Positions 25,186 through 34,614 are shown, numbered from the stretch's first letter. The stretch is DNA of 64,000 nucleotides from Vibrio fluminensis (GCF_015278125.1 NZ_JADILO010000035.1:33986-97985); one strand, 5' to 3'. Numbers and translations: made by a program. Notes: generated by a model from the sequence alone, not told the origin.

Positions 25186-26259
25186 ATGCGTCAGTTCAAT
25201 TCCAAACAAGATTTTTGCGATTGGTTAAGCCAATACGAGCACCATTCTGTGATTCAAAACTGGGCATCCACACCGGGTATTGTCAGTGTCGATGCGGAAG
25301 GTTTTTTTGATATTAAACTCCCGTACGCTGCGAATCAGCTGGTGGCTGATATCGACCAATGGATTCAAGCTCAGCAACAGAGTCAAGTAGTGGCTAAGTT
25401 TAACTACCGAGTGGGCGTGCAGGTGAAGACGCTAGTGAATCACCTTGGCAGTACAGTAAAAGGCGTGAAAAACATTATTGCTGTCACGTCAGCGAAAGGT
25501 GGCGTTGGTAAGTCGACAACCTCAGTCAACTTAGCGTTAGCCATCTCGCGCAGCGGTGCCAAAGTAGGCCTACTTGATGCCGATATCTATGGTCCTTCAG
25601 TGCCAATGATGATTGGTCAGGTTGAGGCGCAACCAACGGTACGTGATAATAAGTGGATGCAGCCAGTTGAAGCCCATGGTATCTACACCCACTCGATTGG
25701 TTATCTTGTGTCTAAAGATGAAGCCACCATTTGGCGTGGTCCGATGGCATCGAAAGCGCTGGCTCAATTACTCAATGAAACGGATTGGCCTGAATTGGAT
25801 TATCTTGTGATTGATATGCCGCCAGGTACGGGTGATATTCAATTGAGTCTCGCGCAGCAAATTCCAGTTACAGGCGCCGTGATTGTCACTACTCCGCAAG
25901 ATCTTGCTTTAGCTGATGCGCGCAAAGGTGCCGCGATGTTCGATAAAGTGGGGATCCCTTTGGTCGGTTTGGTTGAGAACATGAGTTATCACATCTGTAG
26001 CAATTGTGGTCACCAAGAACATATCTTTGGTACGGGTGGCGCGGAGAAGATGTCGGCGGAGTACAATTTGGACTTATTGGGACAAATTCCACTCGATATT
26101 CATGTTCGTGAAGATATCGATGCTGGTTGCCCAACCGTGGCCGCACGACCAGATTCTGAACATACCAAGCAGTACCTAGAACTGGCAGAGGCCGTCTGTG
26201 CACGCCTCTACTGGCGAGGTGATGTTCAACCAGATGCTATAAACATCACCATGTTGTGA
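25186..26259 (+). CDS. apbC: Iron-sulfur cluster carrier ATPase ApbC (Mrp)
   Basis: Mrp/NBP35-family P-loop ATPase that carries and transfers Fe-S clusters. 357 residues: a short N-terminal MIP18/DUF59-like part, then the deviant Walker A SAKGGVGKST (about 102-111), the LLDADIYGPSVP block (about 129-140), the DMPPGTGD motif (about 208-215) and the bridging-cluster pair CSNC (about 268-271). The ribosome site AAAGGAGG five bases before the ATG is very strong. Divergent from metG, a conserved arrangement in gamma-proteobacteria. Confidence 0.95.
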   Translation: MRQFNSKQDFCDWLSQYEHHSVIQNWASTPGIVSVDAEGFFDIKLPYAANQLVADIDQWIQAQQQSQVVAKFNYRVGVQVKTLVNHLGSTVKGVKNIIAVTSAKGGVGKSTTSVNLALAISRSGAKVGLLDADIYGPSVPMMIGQVEAQPTVRDNKWMQPVEAHGIYTHSIGYLVSKDEATIWRGPMASKALAQLLNETDWPELDYLVIDMPPGTGDIQLSLAQQIPVTGAVIVTTPQDLALADARKGAAMFDKVGIPLVGLVENMSYHICSNCGHQEHIFGTGGAEKMSAEYNLDLLGQIPLDIHVREDIDAGCPTVAARPDSEHTKQYLELAEAVCARLYWRGDVQPDAINITML

Positions 26260-26278
26260 GTGCTGTTGTATATCTAGA

Positions 26279-26316
26279 TTTAGCTGGTGTTATGCCAGCT
26301 AAACGTTTGCTTTGTC
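26279..26316 (+). terminator. Terminator after apbC
   Basis: Perfect 9-bp stem TTTAGCTGG / CCAGCTAAA, loop TGTTATG, followed by the T-rich stretch GTTTGCTTTGTCTTTT. Confidence 0.7.
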
Positions 26317-26482
26317 TTTTCTTATTCCATTTTGTATAGAAAGACGATTTAGTCTATTACTTTCTGGTATCTCACTAATGAACTCCCTATAATCAGGCAG
26401 TTTAATTTGGCTCTGCTAACCTTTCCATGCCACACTATTAGCAGGTCACAGCTCACCAATCAATTCATCGGGTGCAAGAATA

Positions 26483-27124
26483 ATGTCTGATAATAATCAA
26501 TGTGTAATCGTCGGTATTGCTGGCGCGTCAGCTTCTGGTAAAAGCTTAATCGCAAGCACTATTTATAATGAACTTCGCGAGAAGGTAGGCGATCATCAAA
26601 TTGGTGTAATTACGGAAGATTGCTACTACAACGACCAGACTCATCTGAGCATGGAAGAACGTGTAAAAACTAACTATGACCACCCGAGTGCACTAGATCA
26701 CGATCTACTGTGTGATCACCTAGAGAAACTAGTTAAAGGTGAAGCGGTTGAAGTGCCTGAGTACAGCTACTCAGAGCATACTCGTACAGAGAACACCACA
26801 ACAATGACACCAAAGAAAGTGATCATTCTTGAAGGTATTCTACTTCTAACAGATCCACGTCTACGTAAACTGTGTCATGCGACAGTATTTATGGATACTC
26901 CGCTTGATATCTGTCTATTGCGCCGTGTTAAGCGTGACGTAGAAGAGCGTGGTCGTACAATGGAATCGGTACTTAAACAGTACCAAGAGACTGTACGTCC
27001 AATGTTTATGCAGTTTATTGAACCATCAAAGCAATACGCAGACATCATCGTTCCTCGCGGTGGTAAAAACCGTATCGCGATCGATGTGCTTAAAGCGCAC
27101 ATTGCTAAGCTTCTGAAATCTTAA
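26483..27124 (+). CDS. udk: Uridine kinase
   Basis: Phosphorylates uridine and cytidine to UMP and CMP in pyrimidine salvage. 213 residues: P-loop GASASGKSL (about 13-21), EDCYYNDQ (about 44-51) with the catalytic Asp-box region, NYDHPSALD (about 64-72), and the RRVKRDVEERGR lid (about 147-158). Leucine is mostly CTA/CTT and glycine GGT, the style of highly expressed genes in this window. Monocistronic, with a terminator downstream. Confidence 0.96.
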   Translation: MSDNNQCVIVGIAGASASGKSLIASTIYNELREKVGDHQIGVITEDCYYNDQTHLSMEERVKTNYDHPSALDHDLLCDHLEKLVKGEAVEVPEYSYSEHTRTENTTTMTPKKVIILEGILLLTDPRLRKLCHATVFMDTPLDICLLRRVKRDVEERGRTMESVLKQYQETVRPMFMQFIEPSKQYADIIVPRGGKNRIAIDVLKAHIAKLLKS

Positions 27125-27162
27125 CCTAATTCTGATTTTAGAGACTTTATTTTTTTCTCGAT

Positions 27163-27192
27163 AAGTGGCACTTTAAGTGCCACTTTCTTTTT
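27163..27192 (+). terminator. Terminator after udk
   Basis: Stem AAGTGGCA / TGCCACTT with loop CTTTAAG and tail TCTTTTT, about 40 bp after the stop. Confidence 0.9.
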
Positions 27193-27294
27193 GCTGCAAG
27201 ATAATCGTTTTTGTACTAATTTTGCGCTAAACCATTATACTTTCAGTAAACTTTTCCCACATCGCCGCTAGGCAGTTAAGCAAGGACTCTGCTG

Positions 27295-29430
27295 ATGAAG
27301 AAAATCGCGTTAGTGCTCGCCATTCCTATCGTGGCAATCATCGCCGCCATCTTGGCATTGGTGTTGCTCGTAAATCCTAACCAATTTAAGCCCCTTATCG
27401 TTGAGCAAGCTAAACAGCAAACTGGTTTAGATCTTGTGATTGAAGGCGACATTGATTGGCAATTCTTCCCTTCGGTTGGTTTTACGTTAGGCAAAACTGA
27501 ACTGAAGAACCCACAAGGTTTTAGTCAGCCTAATCTGTTTAAAGTCGAACAGGTCGGTATCGATGTTTCAGTGATGCCTCTGTTTAGTCAGCAGCTAGAA
27601 ATTGGCAATGTGACGCTTGATGGCGCGGAGTTCTACCTTGAAACCCGTAAAGATGGCGTGAAAAACTTAGATGCGCTCCAAGCAAATAAACCACAAGCGG
27701 CTTCTGAGCCAGCATCATCTACGCCGGAAAATGCGCCAGCGACAGAGCAGAGTGAACAGCCAGCATCAGCTTGGACTATCAGCCTAGCGGGTATTTCGAT
27801 TACCAATGCACTACTTGATATTCAAGATGATCAGGCGGGTACGCATACCAAATTGTACGACGTGTCGCTGACGTTAACCGAGTTCGCTCTGGATGCTTGG
27901 AGCAAAGCAGATTTTGCGATGAAAGGTGAAACCAATCAGCAAAAATTTGCAGCGCAAGGCACCGCAGAGTTGAAATTGATGACAGGTTTTACTCAATATG
28001 AGCTAAAAAACATCAGTTTTGATGCGAGTTATAGCGATGCAAGTAACAAGATAGAGTCTGCTTCAATTCAATTGGATACCTTTGCGTTCGATCAAGCCAA
28101 CAACCTCAAGTATGCAGTTAAGGGAACCGTGGCAGATTTAGCGCTTGATCTTAAAGGCGGTGCACAGCTGACGGTAGATAAAGCGATCAGTAAAGTGACC
28201 ATGAAGCAGCTGGGGCTCGATGCTACATTTGAAGGTGCAGCATTGCCGCAATCGCCAATGAAAGTGGATATGGCATCGGACTTAACGTTTGATTTAACTA
28301 AAAACCACTTAAGTTTTGTATTGGAAAAACTGACCGCCAATGCTTTGCAGTTTGATGGTAAGTTAGATGTGACACTCGCAGACATTCCAAAGATTATCTT
28401 TAATCTTCACAGTCCTGAAATTGATGTTGATGCATTCTTAGGCACAGACAAAGATACTCAAGAAAAATCGGGTAAACAAACGAGTGAAGGTGAAGCTAAG
28501 TCTGAACAACAGAGTCAAGTTGCCAAGGCTGAGAAAGAGCAGGAGCCAGATCTAACGGCGTTAAAAGCGCTGGATGTGACCGGTGCAATCACGATTGATA
28601 AGTTCAAGGCAGGCAATGCGAAAATGCAAAACGTTGCGGCTAAGTTCAGCGTTAATCGTGGCCTAGTCAAACTCACCTCATTTAGCTCAAATCTCTACGA
28701 TGGTTCTATCAAAGCGACCGCAACGTTAGATGCACGTAAATCGCCAGCGACCTACAGTGCTAAAAAACAGATCAAAGGCGTGAAAGTGCTACCGTTACTG
28801 ATTGATGTGGCGCAAAACGATAAGTTAGAAGGCACTGGCAATATTGATGTTGACGTTAAAGGTAAAGGTTTAGCGCCAACTACAATGAAGCAAAATCTTG
28901 CCGGTACAATTAAGATCAACTTTGCGGATGGTGCGGTTAATGGTATCAACGTCGCGCAGTTAATCCGAGAGAACTACGCGAAGTTTAAAGGCGAGTCTGT
29001 AGAAGGACAGGACCAAGCTAAGAAGACCGACTTCAGCGCGATGACAGCCACGCTAAACTTGAAAAATGGCGTGGTATCGACCAATAACCTTCATGCTCAA
29101 TCGCCATTGCTGCGTGTTCGTGGTGAAGGTAGTGCTAATTACCTCAATGAGACCGCAGATTTTACTATTAGCACCTCGATCGTTGGTTCGCTAGAAGGGC
29201 AGGGTGGTAAGGACATCGACGAGCTAAAAGATCTCACCATTCCAATTAATGTGTCAGGCAAATGGTCTGATCCGAAGTTCAAATTGGTCTTTGATGATGT
29301 GTTGAAACAGAAAGCACAAAAAGAGATCGATCGTGGTCTTGAAAAGCTTGATGAAAAGTTGGGCGAAAAAATCAAAGATGAAAAAACCCGAGATGCGGTA
29401 AATAGCATTATTAAAGGTTTGTTTAACTAA
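27295..29430 (+). CDS. AsmA-family inner-membrane protein
   Basis: 711 residues, AsmA family. One N-terminal membrane helix (about 4-24) is followed by the conserved NPNQFKPLIVEQAKQQTGLDL and by a long periplasmic region of beta-rich repeats. AsmA-like proteins are bridge-like lipid carriers between inner and outer membranes and affect outer-membrane phospholipid balance. A low-complexity Ala/Glu/Gln linker lies around residues 130-155 and another charged one around 385-420. Length is somewhat above E. coli AsmA (617). Single gene with a terminator; which paralogue it is cannot be decided here. Confidence 0.88.
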   Translation: MKKIALVLAIPIVAIIAAILALVLLVNPNQFKPLIVEQAKQQTGLDLVIEGDIDWQFFPSVGFTLGKTELKNPQGFSQPNLFKVEQVGIDVSVMPLFSQQLEIGNVTLDGAEFYLETRKDGVKNLDALQANKPQAASEPASSTPENAPATEQSEQPASAWTISLAGISITNALLDIQDDQAGTHTKLYDVSLTLTEFALDAWSKADFAMKGETNQQKFAAQGTAELKLMTGFTQYELKNISFDASYSDASNKIESASIQLDTFAFDQANNLKYAVKGTVADLALDLKGGAQLTVDKAISKVTMKQLGLDATFEGAALPQSPMKVDMASDLTFDLTKNHLSFVLEKLTANALQFDGKLDVTLADIPKIIFNLHSPEIDVDAFLGTDKDTQEKSGKQTSEGEAKSEQQSQVAKAEKEQEPDLTALKALDVTGAITIDKFKAGNAKMQNVAAKFSVNRGLVKLTSFSSNLYDGSIKATATLDARKSPATYSAKKQIKGVKVLPLLIDVAQNDKLEGTGNIDVDVKGKGLAPTTMKQNLAGTIKINFADGAVNGINVAQLIRENYAKFKGESVEGQDQAKKTDFSAMTATLNLKNGVVSTNNLHAQSPLLRVRGEGSANYLNETADFTISTSIVGSLEGQGGKDIDELKDLTIPINVSGKWSDPKFKLVFDDVLKQKAQKEIDRGLEKLDEKLGEKIKDEKTRDAVNSIIKGLFN

Positions 29431-29449
29431 CATTATTGATATTGAAATG

Positions 29450-29477
29450 AAAGCCCTCAGTTTGAGGGCTTTTTTTA
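29450..29477. terminator. Bidirectional terminator between the asmA-like and DUF6929 genes
   Basis: Stem AAAGCCCTCA / TGAGGGCTTT with a very short loop and a run of T on the plus strand (and A's matched on the other side), between two converging genes. Confidence 0.9.
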
Positions 29478-29482
29478 TGATT

Positions 29483-30457
29483 CTATTTGCTTAGCTTGAA
29501 GTTGAAGAACTCACTGGTGCCATCGTCGTTGTCACTGGCAAGTACGCCTTCTAACTTGGTTGGCGTTTCGCTGGTAAAGGCGACTGACTCAACTTTGGTG
29601 ATGACTCTTTGGTTGTTGTTCATCAATGGAATGAGATTGTCACTGAGATCGACTGTCTGGCTTTGTGATAACGTATTGAGTGGAACAACGCCGACATAAC
29701 TTCCTAAGATTTCACCATCATTGTAAGCATCTCCTGTTGCTTCAATTGATGCCGTTACCACTAAGCTTTGTGTATCACTCCAATATTCAGCGCCTGATAG
29801 GCCAGCTTCAAAACCTTCTACGACCGTTAGGTTGACGTGGTAGGCTCTGATGTCTTCTAGCAGTTCATCTTCACCCGCAAGGTAGTCTTGGAAATCGTCT
29901 AGGTCAATTTCAAAAATGACGTTTGAACCACCATTGCCACGGTTGATAATGTACGCATAATCTTCAGATGAGGCTAAACCTTCGATATTAATTTCTTGAT
30001 CCGCGCTATAACCTGCGGCCTGTCGCAGAGCGATGTACAATGGCTTTAAAGAGCGTTCAATTCTAAGTTGACGATCTTGGCTGATCACGATTGCCCACTC
30101 GCGGACATCAAGCTTACTGCCGGAACCTAACATAACAAAAGCAGGCTTATCACTGACTGTTAGGGCATCAAGCGCTTCAAAGTCGGGTTTGACTTTTTTA
30201 ATGATACGGCCGTTATCGCCAACCGGATAGTCCTTGATGAGTTCTTTTTCTGCGATAGTGAAATCGGCATTCATCTGGTGGAACCAGGGTGAATCATCAC
30301 CCACTGCGTAAATCTTATTCTGCTCGACGACAACACCGGATGCTGAAGGAAAGTTATAGTTAGTGGTACGATCTGAAAACTCAAGGGTGAGTGATTGAGC
30401 GGCTAGAGAGCCAGTAAATAGCGCACCGATACAAAGGGTTAAGATTGTTCGCTTCAT
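29483..30457 (-). CDS. Secreted DUF6929-like protein
   Basis: 324 residues with a clear signal peptide (MKRTILTLCIGALFTGSLAA, cleavage after about residue 20). The mature part is acidic and beta-rich with blocks such as SASGVVVEQNKIYAVGDDSPW, DFEALDAL and EGLASSEDYAYIINRGNG that look like blades of a beta-propeller. I associate it with the DUF6929 family from memory, with moderate certainty; no enzymatic function is known. Predicted periplasmic. It stands alone and converges with the asmA-like gene. Confidence 0.7.
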   Translation of the reverse strand: MKRTILTLCIGALFTGSLAAQSLTLEFSDRTTNYNFPSASGVVVEQNKIYAVGDDSPWFHQMNADFTIAEKELIKDYPVGDNGRIIKKVKPDFEALDALTVSDKPAFVMLGSGSKLDVREWAIVISQDRQLRIERSLKPLYIALRQAAGYSADQEINIEGLASSEDYAYIINRGNGGSNVIFEIDLDDFQDYLAGEDELLEDIRAYHVNLTVVEGFEAGLSGAEYWSDTQSLVVTASIEATGDAYNDGEILGSYVGVVPLNTLSQSQTVDLSDNLIPLMNNNQRVITKVESVAFTSETPTKLEGVLASDNDDGTSEFFNFKLSK

Positions 30458-30679
30458 GTGAGTATGTCCTTATATGTAACAAATTATTAAGACGCTAACA
30501 CAGAGGAACATAACGAGAAGGTGCAATCGGAGGAAATTAGAGCTGACTTCCAGTGAAAGCCGTAACAATGAAGAGAGATTTTATAAATCTTGGGGTGACT
30601 TAGCAGTTTCACTACGCTTCAGGTATTGGGTGGTAATGAGAGCTATCAAGTAGATAGCTCTAAATACGATTAATTCTAT

Positions 30680-31282
30680 CTACCAATCGACACCTTTGAG
30701 CGCTTTGACGCCGGATTCGAAAGCGTGTTTGACGTTTTTTACTTCAGATACGGTATCAGCCATCTCAATTAGAGTACGATGCGCCGCACGTCCGGTGATA
30801 ACGACAGATTGCATTTTCGGACGATTATTGAGTGCTTCAACCACTTCATCAAGATCAATGTAGCCGTAAGTCACCATGTAAGTCAGTTCATCAAACAAAA
30901 TGACATCAATAGACTCATCTTGCAGCATGCGTTTGCACTCTTGCCAAACCAACTGAGCCGCTTCAGTATCGGCTTGTTTATTTTGAGTTTCCCAAGTAAA
31001 ACCGGTCGCCATGACTTGAAATTCAACCCCTAATTTTTCTAGCAGGTTGCGCTCACCGTTGTCCCAAGTACCTTTAATAAACTGAGCTACTGCGCATTTT
31101 TGACCATGACCAACAGCACGAGCGATAGTGCCAAAACCTGAAGTAGATTTGCCTTTACCGTTACCAGTGATGACCAAAATTAAACCTTTAACTTCGGTTG
31201 CAGCAGCAACTTTGGCATCTACCTGCTGTTTCACTTTCTCTTGTCGCGCTTTATGACGTTGTTGTTTGTCGTTTTCTGTCAT
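30680..31282 (-). CDS. cobO: Corrinoid (cobalamin) adenosyltransferase, BtuR/CobO type
   Basis: Transfers the adenosyl group of ATP to cob(I)alamin/cobyrinic acid to make adenosylcobalamin. 200 residues: basic N-terminal helix, P-loop ITGNGKGKSTSGFGTIARA (about 39-57), FIKGTWDNGER (about 69-79), and VILFDELTYMVTYGYID (about 123-139), all standard for the BtuR/CobO/CobP family. ATG at 31282 gives the family N-terminus; the frame is open 38 codons further but overlaps the phosphatase gene start region. No other cobalamin genes are adjacent, so the role is probably salvage. The E. coli name is btuR. Confidence 0.93.
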   Translation of the reverse strand: MTENDKQQRHKARQEKVKQQVDAKVAAATEVKGLILVITGNGKGKSTSGFGTIARAVGHGQKCAVAQFIKGTWDNGERNLLEKLGVEFQVMATGFTWETQNKQADTEAAQLVWQECKRMLQDESIDVILFDELTYMVTYGYIDLDEVVEALNNRPKMQSVVITGRAAHRTLIEMADTVSEVKNVKHAFESGVKALKGVDW

Positions 31283-31370
31283 GTTGCTAATTCCTTTTTT
31301 CGATTCGCTATTCTCGCTATGATAGACCAACCTAAGGTTAAGAAAAACCATTGATAATTCAGGGGAACGA

Positions 31371-31820
31371 ATGAAAAGGATATTGGTTGTCTGCATGGGA
31401 AATATCTGCCGTTCACCAACGGGTGAAGCGGTATTGCGTGCGAAAGCAAAGCAAATGGGGATTGATGTGGAAGTAGACTCAGCGGGTACGATTGGTTATT
31501 ACCAAGGTAACCCACCCGATGAACGTTCGCGACAAGCGGGCGAGCGTCGTGGTTATTCATTTAAAGGCATTCGTTCTCGCAAAGTCGAACTACAAGATTT
31601 CGCCTACTTTGATTTAATTCTGGCGGCGGATAATGACAATTTAAGTGATCTCCAAACAATCTGCCCTGCAGAGCATCAGTTTAAATTAAAACTCTATCTG
31701 AGTTTTGGCGATTCGGAGCATCAAGAAATACCGGACCCATATTATGGTGGTGAGCAAGGATTCGAATTGGTATTAGACTTGTTGGAAGACGCAGCGGAGA
31801 GCGTACTGCGTCAGTTATAA
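31371..31820 (+). CDS. Low-molecular-weight protein-tyrosine phosphatase
   Basis: 149 residues, LMW-PTP family. The active-site loop VCMGNICRSP (about 7-16; C-x5-R-S) is at the N-terminus as usual, and the general acid Asp is in IPDPYYGG (about 122-129). AGGGGAA precedes the ATG. In capsule and exopolysaccharide loci such enzymes act on tyrosine autokinases (Wzb), but no such genes are near here, so the target is unknown. Divergent from the adenosyltransferase gene with 88 bp between starts. Confidence 0.92.
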   Translation: MKRILVVCMGNICRSPTGEAVLRAKAKQMGIDVEVDSAGTIGYYQGNPPDERSRQAGERRGYSFKGIRSRKVELQDFAYFDLILAADNDNLSDLQTICPAEHQFKLKLYLSFGDSEHQEIPDPYYGGEQGFELVLDLLEDAAESVLRQL

Positions 31821-31829
31821 CTGGGATAA

Positions 31830-32492
31830 TTAGGCAGCCATGATCCGGCCATTGAAATAGTCATTCGTAACAATGTATTCAGTGTTACGGATGACTTCAT
31901 CTTGTACTTCTGCCCAATTTTGTCCGTTTGCCTCGCCGCAAGGCACCACGCCACCAACGCGGATATTAAAAGGGCCGAGTTCTTTTGCCCAACTTTGGGT
32001 AAACCCGGATACAAATGAGGAAGCATTATCAAAACCTGCCATATCCTCATAGTTGGTGTAGCCAATCACATTTACAATCACACCGCACTTATTCTCTTGT
32101 CTCATTCTATCGGCAGATACCTGCCCAAAGCCAAACAATGTACTTGCCATTGAAGATAAATTCATAGCAAAAGTATCGTAAGCCGAATGCTCAAATATGT
32201 TCGGGATTGCTTTGGTAGTAAAAGTATTGATTAAAACATCAGGCGAGCGTCCTAATGAACTCTCTATAGATTGGAATAGGTGTCGAATAGATGAAATGGA
32301 GTAGTCTCTAACTTCAAATCTATGCACATTATCATTGGTAGTACGGCAACGTTTATAGGTTTCATCTAGCAGGCGTTTGTCACTATCACATAGAATAATG
32401 TGCGCACCAAGAGATGAAAAATGAGCGGCGAGCGTACTTCCAACTCTAGAACCAGCAGAGGTCACTAACACAACTGCATTGTCTACTTTCAT
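31830..32492 (-). CDS. Degenerate short-chain dehydrogenase/reductase (likely lacking catalysis)
   Basis: 220 residues with an SDR (Rossmann) fold: VVLVTSAGSRVGSTLAAHFSSLGAHI at the N-terminus, a nucleotide-binding variant (TSAGSRVG replaces TGxxxGIG), and the C-terminal SWAKELGPFNIRVGGVVPCG block typical of the family. The catalytic YxxxK is absent: the aligned segment reads GFDNASSFVSGF, placing Asp at the Tyr and Ser at the Lys position, and the catalytic Ser region reads NVIGYTN. It is probably not a normal oxidoreductase. I prefer the ATG at 32492 (eight bases after GGAG); the frame is open five codons more. Tail to tail with the phosphatase gene, 9 bp apart. Confidence 0.75.
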   Translation of the reverse strand: MKVDNAVVLVTSAGSRVGSTLAAHFSSLGAHIILCDSDKRLLDETYKRCRTTNDNVHRFEVRDYSISSIRHLFQSIESSLGRSPDVLINTFTTKAIPNIFEHSAYDTFAMNLSSMASTLFGFGQVSADRMRQENKCGVIVNVIGYTNYEDMAGFDNASSFVSGFTQSWAKELGPFNIRVGGVVPCGEANGQNWAEVQDEVIRNTEYIVTNDYFNGRIMAA

Positions 32493-32683
32493 ACCTTTAC
32501 TCTCCATCTATTGGTGACAAAAATTTCTGTCCACAAAGAATGGTTGATTTATTGTTATTTAGATGTGAATAACATCAAATAAGCTGTGAGTATGTTGTAC
32601 GAGTTGTCGATTTTTTGCGTCCATTCACAAACTCGGAAACCTAAAGATAGAATGGATAAATATGTGCTAGAGGTCGCAATTAG

Positions 32684-33187
32684 TTAGGCTTGCGTTTGAA
32701 TTTGAAAGGTTCTTTTTGCTTCAACTAATTGATTATAAAGATCAAAAGGCATGAGTTTTTTCGGCTCTTTCTCACCAAGTTGCCGCTGTTGATGTAAAGA
32801 CAGGTTGTGGTAAACCTCTTCTGGGAGTGTGTGAGTTTGTTCCGGAAGGTAAACCAGAGCCTCTGGCATTAAATAGTGGGCAAGTTTTGCGCTCGCTAAG
32901 CCGCCTTGATGAAATTGGTGCGCTTGTTGTGCCGATATTTGATATGAGCTTTGATCGGCCTGTAGCTGCTGGGGAAGTTGTAAATCAAAACGTTGACGTA
33001 GGGCTTGGTCAGTAATCTCGATATTATCAATTTGTTCTACAGGTGTGTTATCACGCACATCACTTGAGAACATAGAAAGCAACAAAGCGAAGTCAGCACG
33101 ACGCCCTTCGTGAACGGCATGGTTAATTCCCGTACCGAACTTAAGTTCGTTAATAGCACTGATGTTATTGATCGCGTCGATTTGCAT
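32684..33187 (-). CDS. Hypothetical protein (Vibrio type), upstream of the sodB terminator
   Basis: 167 residues, not recognised. Soluble, no signal peptide or membrane helix, rich in Gln, His and Leu (for example a QLPQQLQADQ run and SLHQQRQLGEKEPKKLMPFDLYNQ near the end). The N-terminus has INNISAINELKFG. ATG at 33187 is preceded by GAGGGA. It looks like a real, probably helical, cytosolic protein of unknown role, with no operon partner: 190 bp separate it from the SDR-like gene and a terminator separates it from sodB. Confidence 0.6.
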   Translation of the reverse strand: MQIDAINNISAINELKFGTGINHAVHEGRRADFALLLSMFSSDVRDNTPVEQIDNIEITDQALRQRFDLQLPQQLQADQSSYQISAQQAHQFHQGGLASAKLAHYLMPEALVYLPEQTHTLPEEVYHNLSLHQQRQLGEKEPKKLMPFDLYNQLVEAKRTFQIQTQA

Positions 33188-33259
33188 TGCGTCCCTCACT
33201 TTCCAGTTAAGTTAACGGCTAAGTGTTGGGAAACTTTAAGTAAATTTTGCCTATAAACG

Positions 33260-33287
33260 AAAAAAGCCTGCTGGATGCAGGCTTTTG
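33260..33287 (-). terminator. Terminator of sodB
   Basis: Stem AAAAGCCTGCA / TGCTGGCAGGC-type arms (AAAAGCCTGC with GCAGGCTTTTTT on the minus strand), short loop and T-run, 20 bp after the sodB stop. Confidence 0.9.
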
Positions 33288-33308
33288 AAATTTTGCGTAA
33301 CCGCTGGA

Positions 33309-33893
33309 TTACTTAGCTAGGTTCTCTGCTACGAAATCCCAGTTAACTAGAGCCCAGAAACCGTTCATGTAGTCTGGACGAACGTTACGGTAGTCGATGT
33401 AGTACGCGTGTTCCCATAGGTCAACAGTTAGAAGCGGAGTTACGCCTTCTTCTGTTAGAGGAGTAGCCGCATTTGAAGTGTTAACGATTTCTAGAGAACC
33501 GTCAGCTTTCTTAACTAGCCAAGTCCAAGATGAACCAAAGTTGTTGATTGCTGAGTCAGTAAACTTAGCTTTGAACTCTTCGAAAGAACCAAATGCAGCG
33601 TTGATTGCATCTGCTACAGCACCTGTTGGCTCACCACCAGCATTTGGCGCAAGACAGTGCCAGTAGAACGTGTGGTTCCAGATTTGAGCTGCGTTGTTAA
33701 ATACACCGCCAGTAGAAGTTTTAACGATCTCTTCTAGAGTCTTACCTTCAAACTCAGTACCTGGGATCAGGCCATTTAGTTTTACAACGTAAGTGTTGTG
33801 ATGTTTGCCGTGGTGGAAATCTAGCGTTTCAGCTGAGATGTGTGGTTCTAATGCGTCTTTTGCATAAGGCAGAGCTGGTAGTTCAAATGCCAT
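33309..33893 (-). CDS. sodB: Superoxide dismutase [Fe]
   Basis: Cytosolic Fe-dependent superoxide dismutase. 194 residues with the four metal ligands in context: His in HHGKHHNTYV (about 24-33), His in NHTFYWHCL (about 71-79), and Asp and His in TVDLWEHAYYIDYRN (about 154-168). The AGGEPTG stretch after the second ligand fits the Fe type. ATG at 33893 gives MAFELPALPYAKDAL as in the family; GGAGAA lies nine bases before. Codon use is that of a highly expressed gene. In enterics sodB mRNA is repressed by RyhB when iron is scarce. Confidence 0.97.
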   Translation of the reverse strand: MAFELPALPYAKDALEPHISAETLDFHHGKHHNTYVVKLNGLIPGTEFEGKTLEEIVKTSTGGVFNNAAQIWNHTFYWHCLAPNAGGEPTGAVADAINAAFGSFEEFKAKFTDSAINNFGSSWTWLVKKADGSLEIVNTSNAATPLTEEGVTPLLTVDLWEHAYYIDYRNVRPDYMNGFWALVNWDFVAENLAK

Positions 33894-34278
33894 TGCTCGT
33901 TTCTCCATTGATATAGAAAGAGGTAACACTCTTTCAATTGCTTCCAGATGTTTATTGTTTTATCCGACCCGCGACCTTGCGTGTCGTTGTCAATTTGACT
34001 GACTTGTTGCTAGTTTATCAAGTTTTTACGTGATTAAAAGCACACGGGAGTAAATAGTTTTAGAAAAAATTCGTTTCTAACTGTTTATTTAAGCACATAA
34101 AAAACGTGGTTTTAGCGAAAATTCAGTGAAATCAGCTTGAGATTACTCATAGGTAGATAACGTGTTAAGATAGCGTGAAAACACCTTTAGTAATACCCGC
34201 AATAATTCTGTGCTTTTTATTCTTCGACAATGGTTTAAAATGTGCTGATATCTTGCAGTAACTCCATCAGAGGAAGCA
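33894..34278. other. Divergent sodB / grxD promoter region
   Basis: 385 bp, AT-rich, with no ORF that I can support. It must contain the sodB promoter (left) and the grxD promoter (right). TTTAAAATG near 34229 could be part of a grxD -10. I see no perfect Fur or IscR site by eye. Confidence 0.4.
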
Positions 34279-34614
34279 ATGGAAACTATTGAAAAAATCA
34301 AACAGCAAATCGCAGAGAACTCAATCCTACTTTACATGAAGGGTTCACCTAAACTACCTAGCTGCGGTTTCTCTTCACAAGCGGCTCAAGCACTAATGGC
34401 TTGTGGTGAAAAATTCGCTTACGTAGATATTCTACAAAACCCGGATATCCGTGCTGAGCTTCCAGCATACGCGCAATGGCCAACATTCCCACAACTTTGG
34501 GTTGAAGGCGAGCTAATTGGTGGTTGCGATATCATTATCGAGATGTTCCAAAAGGGCGAACTTCAGCCACTAGTTAAAGAAGCGGCTGCACGTGCGCAAG
34601 GCGACGCTGAATAA
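34279..34614 (+). CDS. grxD: Monothiol glutaredoxin, Grx4 type
   Basis: 111 residues. The monothiol CGFS active site (about 30-33, in LPSCGFSSQAAQ) and WPTFPQLWVEGELIGGCDI (about 70-88), which binds glutathione, define a Grx4-type protein that carries [2Fe-2S] clusters and works with BolA proteins in iron sensing and cluster delivery. Ribosome site GAGGAAG before the ATG. Single gene ended by a strong terminator. Position next to sodB is conserved in vibrios. Confidence 0.96.
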   Translation: METIEKIKQQIAENSILLYMKGSPKLPSCGFSSQAAQALMACGEKFAYVDILQNPDIRAELPAYAQWPTFPQLWVEGELIGGCDIIIEMFQKGELQPLVKEAAARAQGDAE

